Origin: Lytechinus pictus
Lineage: Eukaryota; Echinodermata; Echinoidea; Temnopleuroida; Toxopneustidae
DNA length: 64,000 nt
NCBI RefSeq assembly: GCF_037042905.1
Contig: NC_087261.1
Span: 20,537,117-20,601,116, forward strand
Direction of reading: 5' to 3'
Shown here: positions 56,226 through 64,000 of the stretch, one piece after another
Position numbering within the stretch: position 1 is the first letter of the stretch
Layout of the letters: every line of letters starts with the position of its first letter
The notes under the pieces: model-generated
Told to the model about the DNA's origin: nothing
Databases searched by the model: none
Seen by the model: the letters and a program-made list of their open reading frames with translations, nothing else
Made by a program: the position numbers and the translations under genes

Positions 56226-56440
56226 TTGATTGACTGAATATGATTTTAGTGTATGCATGTCAATGCTAAATGGGACACAAGCAGACGATGTTTCATCTTT
56301 TCGTCACCAGGTAGCGCTCTTTAAACTTCCGACATGGTCATCATTTCCCCTTTTTTTTCGTCCTTCCTTCGATCACCGCGACAGGTGGATTTTCGTGGTG
56401 ATCGTCAAGGTCGTAGTAGTACTCAGGGGGGTCGTAGCCC

Positions 56441-56542
56441 ATTCCCAGGCGGTCTCCCATCCAAGTACTAACCGAGCCCTATGCTGCTTGACTTCGGTGA
56501 TCGGACGAGTACCGGTATATTCAGCATGGTATGGTTGTAGGC
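56441..56542 (-). pseudogene. 5S rRNA unit 3, 5' part, right of the insertion
   Basis: Begins with the repeated ATTCCC (56441-56446) and contains the remaining 96 nt of the gene (56447-56542), up to the complement of GCCTACAACC. One substitution, CGAGTACCGG for CGAGAACCGG, is seen relative to units 1 and 2. The 5' spacer continues to 56707. Confidence 0.95.
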
Positions 56543-56707
56543 TCTTGCTCAATGAAGCTATTTAAAGGGATACTATGACGTCATCATCTATTTAATCCCT
56601 GTCAGTAATAATATTGGTTTATTGATGTCTTGAGTCATTCCACCCATCTTTCATTTGGTTTGTTTCAGTTTCCATCGGATGCCTACCTACGAGAATTTGG
56701 AGATATT

Positions 56708-56895
56708 GGCCGGTATTCTGAAGTCAGGTTTAACTTAGACCATGGTCTAACTCTGTGCTAAAATTATGGGAAGCCAAAAGTGAGCGGAAATATGATATCT
56801 CTACTGTTAGTGATTTATGTAACAACTGGCTATCCATACTTAAACTACAACTGTAAACCTGAGTTTATGTTAAACCCGACTTCAGAATACGGGCC
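56708..56895. mobile_element. Harbinger-related MITE
   Basis: The ends are inverted: GGCCGGTATTCTGAAGTCAGG on the left and CCCGACTTCAGAATACGGGCC on the right. They are the same as the terminus at 17910, next to the HARBI1-like ORF. It is 188 bp and non-coding. It begins exactly where the 5S spacer similarity stops; no clear 3-bp duplication is visible. Confidence 0.8.
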
Positions 56896-57014
56896 AATGA
56901 ATACCACATATGACCAAGACCTATAGAGCCCCTCATCACTTCAATCAGAGAACATATACCACTATATGATCAAAAGATGAATGTTAGCAAGACTACTGGA
57001 ATAATGATAATTAT

Positions 57015-57328
57015 GTGGAGCGTTGTAGTCCAGTGGATTAGTCTCCGGACTTTGACACAGAGGGTCATGGGTTCGAATCCCAGCCATGGCGTAATTTCCT
57101 TCGGCAAGAAATTTATCCACATTGTGCTGCACTCAAGCCAGGTGAGGTTAATGGGTACCTGGCAGGAATTTATTCCTTGAAATGCGTGTGCGCTGTGATC
57201 TTAGTAATTACGGCTGCCAAGCTACAGCTGGGGTAATAATATCCAAGTCCTTTGGAAGCGCATAGAGACATCATTCATAATTGTGATATGCGCTATACAA
57301 GAACTGTACATGTATATTATTATTATTA
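57015..57328 (+). mobile_element. tRNA-derived SINE (forward, longest copy)
   Basis: A box TAGTCCAGTGGATTAG, B box GGTTCGAATCCC, then the common body ('aatttatccacattgtgctgcactc', 'atgggtacctggcagg') and a 3' part ('aagcgcatagagacatcattc', 'tgatatgcgctatacaag') with an (ATT)n tail. It is the most complete member of the family here. Confidence 0.85.
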
Positions 57329-57329
57329 A

Positions 57330-58008
57330 AATGGTTCACACCTTGTTGACTTTCCTCCAAGTGCAGAATACCCCAGTAGGGCCCAATTACTCTCTGTTTA
57401 ATACATGTATTAATGATCATTACAACTTATGAGCACCTTAGACAGACCTGCTAACCATCACCAGAGCAAATTAGTATTCTGCCTAGCCTAAATTATGAAT
57501 TTTCAATAAAAAAACCTCATATTTTCTCAATCGACCCTATTTTCATTTCAAGTGTAATTTCCCCATCACTTTCTACCACAACTCCCACAGATATTTACCA
57601 TGAACCTTTGCAATATCGTACGTACATGTAGGCCTAAACAAACATTAAGCACTCTATCTCGAACATGCTCATAGGTGAAGCATACACAATTCAATGCTCG
57701 TGTACATGGTTGCATAGAACATTACACATATTCCTTCAAAGTAGCTCACTTGCCTCCTATTTTTTGCACAAATTCTTACCTTTTTGATGCCCTTTTGTAT
57801 TCTTGCCATATTTCACAACGGTTGGCAGCTCTGCTTAGAATTGATTCATCTCCATAAAATTTAGCAAATTTTTCAGGAATGGCACTTTTCAGACTAAAGT
57901 CTGAATTCAGACATATCTCTGTCCATTGAAAACACCTTTTTCATGTAGGACAGGGGTCATCAAGAGGATTTTTAGACTCTTTTATGAAGCCTAAGTGGCA
58001 TACCTTAA
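57330..58008. other. Gene-free stretch downstream of C2CD5
   Basis: AT-rich DNA without exon or RNA gene signals on either strand. Confidence 0.4.
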
Positions 58009-58828
58009 TGCTGTTATCGGTAAGAAAATTCTCTGTCGATATATCACTAAAAATATCTTACTCATATTGATAACTATCGACAAAAGAACATAATCAATAC
58101 GCAATTTGTATGCATTGTAGCGATGTCACATACTCGCATTGGTCATTATTTGTATCTGCCACTGTACCAAGAATGCTTCGCGTTCATCGAATGTAAACAA
58201 TTACATAACATATTTTAACAAACATATTTAGCATAAATACATCCTCACCTTTCACGTTATTAGCATTATTTTAGGGTTGGATGAAGTTTTATCGATAATT
58301 TGGGGGCTTTTTGGACATCGTTCTGAGCAGTCAACGACTTTCGCCTATCCACCATTTTGATATCGTGCTGTACATTTTCGAACGTAGATGGCAGCAACAC
58401 ACGGCCGTGTGCTGCCTTCTAAGTTAGTTGGTACTTGTTTTGGGTCGCTAAAATTGAGCTTGCGCTGCTTGTGAATGTTTCGATACGATCGAATGGAGTC
58501 GAGTGCAGTCAGATGTTTGGATTGTCATAATTATAGCAAATTGAGATCGTATTTTGTTGAGATTTTGGATTAATTTCTGTTGCTGTTCTGCACATTTTGA
58601 GAAAAAATATGTTTTCCGTGAGTTTACATTTGAAAATCCACTTTCAAAAGGCTGTTTCTGTTAATTCTGTCCATTTTCCGCAATAAAGGAAAATCACTGT
58701 CATGTCTCTACATACATGTAATAGCGAGTATTATCGACAACGAGAGAAAGGTTATCGATATCGCTAAGTGTAAAAAAACATGGGATTATCGACAAGACTA
58801 GCAATGAAGAGGTTATCGATAACAGCAC
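58009..58828. mobile_element. Possible non-autonomous element with TGCTGTTATCG ends
   Basis: Left TGCTGTTATCGGTAA and right TTATCGATAACAGCA are inverted. Several internal TTATCGAYAA motifs occur near the right end (58732-58818). No ORF. It lies just 3' of the C2CD5 stop codon. Confidence 0.45.
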
Positions 58829-58898
58829 TAGAATACCTGCTTTTTCTATTCACATCTGCAAGCAATTAACTTTTCCTTGGTGATACCATAGGTTTGTT

Positions 58899-61502
58899 TC
58901 AGCTACGGGTGGCGGGTGCAGCCGTGACAATATGAGAGTTCTTTCCGCTGCTTCCATCAAGATTTATCGATGAATCTTCATACTGGATGTGAACGGCATC
59001 TCCACACACGTGAATCAGGCATTGGCACTGCATGCAGAAATTGAAAAGAAATAGAATACACAATCGTATGGCAGTTCAGTGATTGATATACATTACATGA
59101 TCAATTGAATAGTATCAACAAGCGAGGATGATGCAAATTGCTCCACAAATTTGCCAATCATTAATCACTCAATATCGCTAAAAGCACTGACTCAAAAAAT
59201 AATATTTTCTCAAAGAGAATATTGTACTTTACAATCGAATGCAATTTAGTTCAGTTTTTTTTAAATGACTACAAATTGTGTTTATCTCCATGTTACAATG
59301 ACCAGACTACTATACTATATGTTACAATACTGCAATGATTTGATAACTTCTGTGATAATAATTCTACTCTTCTACTGGTTTTCATTTATATGGATATTAG
59401 TTTTCTTGTTACTTAGATTTTCTTTGTTCGATGTTCAGTAGTCTGTTTTGGTCGTGACTATTGATTTTCATCTACGATTATGTTGTAATTATTGTAAACA
59501 TGTTCAGTTTCGTCCTTGGACTTTCGTATCATGTATCTATCCTTTAAACCGAATAAATAAAATCAAAAAAATTCAAGAACTCAAAAGGAATGTTAAGGAG
59601 AGTTACTCACTTGCTTTTTACTTTGTTTGATGTTCAGTAGTCATTTTTTATTGTTACTAGAAATTTTCATCTACGATTGTGTTGTAATTATTGTAAACAC
59701 GTTCAGTTAAATCCTAAATAAATATAAAATAAAATCAAGAACTCAAAGGAACGTTAAGGAGAGTTACTCACTTGGTTTTTATGAGGACTTTCCTCCATGA
59801 TGCAATCGATGAGAGCGTAAGCTACAAGGGCATTCCCACCTAAGGCGGCGACGTGACGTCTCACAATGGCTTTCACTTCAGCGATGAAACTACGCATGAA
59901 ACCGCTCACCCCGCCAGACTGGATGCAGAGGATCGAGAGATCAAATAACAGAAAAGTATTAGAAAAACAGATAGTAATAAACCCTGGGACCAGCAACACA
60001 AAGATTAGCAATCATCGTAGAAAATATGTTGACTATTGATTGCATTGAATACAATGCACACTTAATCGTCAAAATCAAGTGCACGATTATTCGCTCACCT
60101 TTGTATTACGGAAACCAGGTATTCTAATACAGAAGTGTGAGTAAACATTATTTGTAACATTTGTGCACAACCTCTCATTTGGAAGAAAGATTTTAATGCT
60201 ACGCTGAAAAGCTGAACATTGTACTGTGAAGGGTGGGGGGGGGGGGGTACTCCTCATACCAACCATGACGACCAAGAAATGGAGAAAAATATGAAGAATA
60301 TTCCACAAATAGAAATATTTGTTACTTTTCCATTCAATACTACATTTTTTTTTCAGAGAGAGGAGCACACGGGATAAAATGGCAATTTCCTTTCCCCAAA
60401 ATAGGAATATTCCCATTTCATAGGAACAGTTGGCATTTTACATGTGTACATGTTGGTAATAATTCGAAACTCAAATGCATCATGCAGCATCAATCTTTAT
60501 AAGACACAATAAATTATTGAAAAAAAAAAAATCTTACTTCTCTCACTGATGTTGTTTCCCTGATGAAGAAAACGTTCAGGTTGCCCAAGTAACGATCGAT
60601 GATTGCCCCAGGGATAATTGCCAAAGGAGTGATCAAAACTTCTGGTCGCCATGGCTTGTTACTCTGAAAAAAAAAACGTATCAAGAGAAAAAATAAATTG
60701 ATACATGTAAATAAATCATGGTGGTGATGATGATGGTGATGATGATCAGATGATGGTGAGAGTGACATTGATGGAGATGATGGGGATGAAGATGGTGGTG
60801 ATGATGATGATGATAATGATGATTGATTGTGATAGTGGAGATGGTGATAGTGATGATTATGATGATGATTGTAATGATGATGATCATGGTAATAGTGCAG
60901 ATGATGATTTTTAAGACAATGAAAAAACGATGGTGGTGATGATGATGGAAGTGAATGATGACAACTGAGATGTTGATAATTATATTCTTGATGATGAAGA
61001 GAATATTGCTATCCATATGTAGGATTCAACTCTTGAAAAAAAACCTTAAAATCTATTTCCTTGATCTTCTCAAAAGTGCCTAAAGACAGAATGCTCTGGC
61101 TTATCAAATTACAGCTGAATATACAAAAATATACAAATATCTAATTTTCATTAATTCAATTTAATTCAAATTTATTTCCATAATTAAAAATATACATATA
61201 TACAAATCATTGACATGTGGAGGGGTCAAAGAAAGCACAATTGCTTGTATAAATTGGACCACCGTTGTAATAACAATAAATCATATTAATACATGTAAAA
61301 TGAACAACAATATAATCATAATCATAATCACAATTACAAATACGTCCAAGAAAGAGAGATGGGGGGGGGGGGGGGTTAAAACAAATTAATCTAACCATAA
61401 TAACCATTACCATGATTGATAACAACAAAAATCTGTGTTTTCTTACCGCGAGATGAATTCTTCTTTCCAGCTGCATTGGTTCAGCTCCAGATGATGCTCC
61501 AG
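58899..61502 (-). CDS. C2CD5: C2CD5-like protein, last four exons
   Basis: Minus-strand exons, in transcription order: 61502-61447, 60663-60538, 59918-59772 and 59027-58899 (TGA). All have AG/GT borders and compatible phases. They encode ASSGAEPMQLERRIHLA; then RPEVLITPLAIIPGAIIDRY, LGNLNVFFIRETTSVRE; then SGGVSGFMRSFIAEVKAIVR and HVAALGGNALVAYALIDCIM with ESPHKNQ; then CQCLIHVCGDAVHIQYED and a short tail ending TAAPATRS. The ITPL.FIP / FIRE(T/S)(T/S)S(V/L)RE / HVAALGGNA..Y / NP(H/N)KNQ..CL...GDAV series is the conserved C-terminal region of C2CD5 (CDP138). That protein has an N-terminal C2 domain and acts in insulin-stimulated GLUT4 vesicle fusion in mammals. The 5' exons, with the C2 domain, must lie right of the window. 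No damage is seen. Confidence 0.85.
60717..60975. repeat. (GAT)n/(GGT)n microsatellite in C2CD5 intron
   Basis: Degenerate GATGATGGTGAT triplets just upstream, in the gene sense, of the exon at 60538-60663. Frames through it are repeat by-products. Confidence 0.85.
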
Positions 61503-62550
61503 CTTTTGATTACAAAAAGAAAAGAACAATGAACCTTATTAACTTACCAAGTATAATATGTACGATGAACCTTATCAATTTTCCAAGCATTTAAACAAGT
61601 TATGTACAGGGTTACAACTTCAAACACAAATTATGCATCTTTATTTTAATATCTGTAATTCAAAACAATGACAATTATAATAATAACCTACTATCAGGAA
61701 ATGCACTGTGTCAAGACTACCATCTTTGTTTTGTTTTCCACAGACTCGGTGTATGGACTAAATGTAGGCTGATGTAAACAAATTACAGACAACCTAATAT
61801 TTCTAACTGCAAACACGAATGATTTGGCTTTAATAAAACACAATCCCTAATAGGACTGTGAATTAACATTAAAAAGAAAAATCATATGCAAATAGATTGG
61901 AATGAAAAAAAGTAAGCCTAAATACCGCTGTTTTTTTTTTTCATTTCACTCAAAATGTCAAGAATCACACTTTAATTATGCTACTGTATTTCTTGCAGAT
62001 AAATGTATAGGCAATTCAATTCTGATTCTAACCTTTTTTTTAAGAGCTTGAGTGCCTGTTATATATCTTGCCTTGGTTCTTACCATTAAATGCAGGAAAA
62101 TACTTAGATGTTATTTACCTGATTTTTTTTTTCATTCTAACAATATTAAACTCACAATCATGATATTATGGTATCTGACCATGGTATAAACAATATCAAA
62201 ACATAATATTGAGTCATTTTCAAACAACAAAAATGCCTAACAAAATTGAACAAGCACTTCACCAATTCACAATGAGGATTATGGTATTAAGGGTTATCCC
62301 GTTTTGGTTCTTTCTCCTATTATCATGATGTGAGATGATTATTTTTCTCATGAAGAATTGCCAAGATACACGACAACACCCACTTGACCGATTCAAATCT
62401 TACCTTAAAAAAAAATGCCCCAAAAGCAATCCAGTGCTAAAAAACTTTCATATCAGGCCCAAATTTAGCAGATTGACAATAACATGGAATTAAAGTAATG
62501 AGGTTACGCAAGAAAATCAAGCTCCAGTACCAACGCTAAAAAATGCGCAT
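61503..62550. other. C2CD5 intron or flank, no exon recognised
   Basis: AT-rich. No further C2CD5 exon was identified on the minus strand before the end of the window. Confidence 0.4.
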
Positions 62551-62555
62551 ACATT

Positions 62556-62998
62556 CGTAATTCCGAAGCTTCGTTATTCCGAAGGTTCGTTATTCCAAAG
62601 GTTCGTATTTCCGAAGGTTCGTTAATCCGAAAACGAAATGAGGTTCGTAATTCCGAAGGTTCGTTAATCCGAAAACGAAATGAGGTTCGTAATTCCGAAG
62701 GTTCGTTAGTCCGAAAACGAAATGATTAACGAATCTTATTTCGTTTTCGGACTAACGAACCTTATTTCGTTTTCGGATTAACGAACCTTCGGAACATCAA
62801 ACCTTATTTCGTTTTCGGATTATCGAACCTTCGGAATAACGAACCTTCGAAATAACGCCACAAATGTTCATATTAACGAACCCTTTTACGTTTTCGGATT
62901 AACGAACATCGAGGTATAGGCAATTTACGTGTTTCAGAATTACGAACCTTCGGAATAAAGAACCTTCGGAATTACGAACCTTCGGAATTACGAAGTGT
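62556..62998. repeat. Long palindrome built of 42-bp tandem units
   Basis: The left arm repeats 'ttcgtaattccgaaggttcg' and 'ttaatccgaaaacgaaatgagg'. The right arm is the complement ('cgttttcggattaacgaacc', 'ccgaaggttcgtaattccg' reversed), centred near 62725. It starts at ATTCGTAATTCCGAAG and ends CTTCGGAATTACGAAG, so the ends are inverted. It could form a hairpin of about 200 bp with imperfections. No gene. Confidence 0.85.
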
Positions 62999-63281
62999 AA
63001 CCAAAAAATGACATACATGCATGAGCTGCATAAAAAAATTTCAGTGTCAAAATTCCATTCCTTTAAAAAAAAAAAAAAAAAAAAAAAAGAATACAATCAC
63101 ATGCATGCATTCACCAGATGCACTCGAATTGAAAATATCCCTAACAGTACATACATGTACATGTATTTGTTTTGAATTCGCACCCAATTGCTTAATATGG
63201 ATTAACTGCAGTTACAGTATATGCACATGTTGGCGTGTCCCCTTGAGTAGCATTAACATTAGCACTACACAAGAAACATTG

Positions 63282-63525
63282 TACAGTCAAACCTATCTAT
63301 TACGGCCACGCAAGTGAAACAGAAAAAGTGGCCACTGTTCTATAATACAAATTCCATTTGAATGGTTGCCAAATTTCCCCCAACATTGTCTTAGTTCATT
63401 GATCCTTAATGACCTTTGACCTTGGTCATGTGACCTGAAACTCAGGCTGAATTTAGATGGCCACTAAAGACAGGATTTCACAATAACTTTAGTTAGACAG
63501 GTGGCGGCTATTCAGGTTTGACTAT
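63282..63525. mobile_element. Mariner/Tc1-like MITE
   Basis: Left TACAGTCAAACCTATCTATT and right end in reverse TATAGTCAAACCTGAATAGC. The ends lie at TA dinucleotides, as for Tc1/mariner, with no transposase in 244 bp. 'gtgacctgaaactca' and 'atgacctttgaccttgg' motifs lie inside. Confidence 0.65.
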
Positions 63526-63654
63526 ATGTGAATCAAGTTTCAAGTCTCGGAGGATTTTAAAATGTTATGACAATATAATGATGGAACCACAATTTTTATG
63601 TATAGCTGTACAATTATAAATATCTTTTACCCGTCAATTTGTAATCATTTTGTT

Positions 63655-63960
63655 TTAAATCATAATGTACATAATTATAAACCTACACGTAGTGACAATA
63701 ATTTCATATAACTAAAGTAAGAAACAAATAATTTCAATATTCAATTTATCATAGGGGACCATTAATTTGGAATGCTTTATCAAAGGAAATTAAGGATAGT
63801 TGCTCTCTTAACGTTTTACGAGGAATTATAAAGACCAAATCATCACTACTTATTAATTTTCCACTTTATTTTGCTTGTTTGTATGGGTTAAGTAATTCTG
63901 CCCTTTTTTCTGCTGTAATTTTTGTTAAATACTACATGTGTATGTTACTTAATTTGGGTC
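63655..63960 (+). pseudogene. CR1/L2-like LINE reverse transcriptase, C-terminal fragment
   Basis: HNYKPTRSDNNF (63666 onward) corresponds to the HNYNTRSANN motif of CR1/L2-type LINEs. It is followed after stops by SIYHRGPLIWNALSKEIKDS and SLNVLRGIIK, the classic 'RGP.(I/L)WN.LP.EI..S.SL..F+..LK' end. A TAA after NNFI and another near 63728 make it dead. The window ends within its 3' part. Confidence 0.75.
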
Positions 63961-64000
63961 GGCAGTAGTATACATGTATGTAAGGTTTATTTATTTTTGT

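Larger units (their letters stand above)
47864..56440 (+). mobile_element. Copy E: 8.6-kb DNA transposon inserted in a 5S rRNA gene
   Basis: The insertion interrupts 5S unit 3. The left flank ends ...GGTATTCCC(AG); the right flank restarts ATTCCCAGGCGG. The two parts of the gene, 22 + 96 nt, rebuild exactly 118 nt, so ATTCCC (possibly ATTCCCAG) was duplicated on insertion. The termini are imperfect inverted repeats over 24 bp (15 of 24 ungapped), with GAGTACTA shared perfectly (47880-47887; its inverse at 56417-56424). The element holds one gene in ten exons (first non-coding), a CCAAT promoter, a MITE in intron 3, a 3' tandem array and a (TG)n tract. A 6-8-bp duplication plus DDE nuclease makes it a cut-and-paste transposon. 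Superfamily not established; Dada is the nearest by lifestyle. Confidence 0.85.

Noticed and set aside
55872-56258. Frames encoding Cys/Val-rich or His/Thr-rich peptides
   Set aside because: Translation of a (TG)n/(CA)n microsatellite.
47864-56440. Assigning copy E outright to Dada or to KDZ (Zisupton-type) transposons
   Set aside because: The target and duplication length resemble Dada, but I cannot show transposase homology. The KDZ hallmark domain is not recognised. Left unassigned.
60681-61016. His/Ile-rich minus-strand frame next to a C2CD5 exon
   Set aside because: (GAT)n microsatellite in the intron; the true exon is 60538-60663 by splice sites and homology.

Overview
The window is animal nuclear DNA, most likely from a sea urchin or another echinoderm. 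The evidence is short exons with GT/AG introns, 5S rRNA genes whose sequence looks echinoid to me from memory (not checked by alignment), CpG-poor AT-rich DNA, many TACATGTA-type motifs, and a very dense, nested load of animal transposable elements. Nothing prokaryotic was seen. Two host genes are recognisable. The last four exons of an SLCO/OATP organic-anion transporter lie on the + strand (2990-7943). The last four exons of a C2CD5-like gene lie on the - strand (61502-58899). A third multi-exon gene, encoding an RPA-like OB-fold protein, spans 28045-37579 (+) and may be transposon cargo.

Region by region: 1-9.4 kb holds the SLCO 3' end plus MITEs and a non-autonomous hAT nested inside a MITE. 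9.4-13.1 kb holds a tandem duplication, a LINE fragment and tRNA-derived SINEs. 13.1-23.2 kb is a cluster of four damaged N-terminal modules (A-D) of an unfamiliar transposon family, interrupted by a Harbinger fragment and by a piggyBac element that itself carries a nested element. 23.5-25 kb has an L1-like ORF1 fragment and a short LTR. 26.4-39.5 kb is bounded by a perfect 16-bp inverted repeat of the asymmetric type seen in Helentron/Helitron2 elements, and contains the RPA-like gene and several repeats. 39.5-41.4 kb has a TTAA element and a DDE-like pseudogene. 42.7-45.9 kb is a tyrosine-recombinase element with A1-B1-A2-B2 repeats. 46.1-47.9 kb is a tandem 5S rRNA array (588-bp period, - strand). 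56.4-64 kb returns to the 5S gene and then C2CD5, SINEs and MITEs.

The main discovery is an 8.6-kb DNA transposon at 47864-56440 that sits precisely inside a 5S rRNA gene. The 22 nt of gene on the left and 96 nt on the right add up to the 118 nt of the intact copies, with ATTCCC (or ATTCCCAG) duplicated at the two junctions. The element has imperfect 24-bp terminal inverted repeats and one ten-exon gene. All nine coding exons join in phase and encode an apparently intact protein of about 1,367 residues: two C2H2 zinc fingers, an ExoX-C-like domain, a DUF6729-like zinc region, a DDE/RNase H-like core with a DxxH motif, an acidic linker and a Cys-rich C-terminus. A second, diverged copy (A, 13245 onward) enters a 5S relic after exactly the same 22 nt. 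This suggests a 5S-targeted cut-and-paste transposon, analogous in lifestyle to the Dada superfamily (which targets U6, U1 and tRNA genes). Copies A-D show the same exon layout and CCAAT-rich 5' ends, but are truncated or scrambled.

All calls are by eye. Domain names are family-level recognition and were not tested by search.
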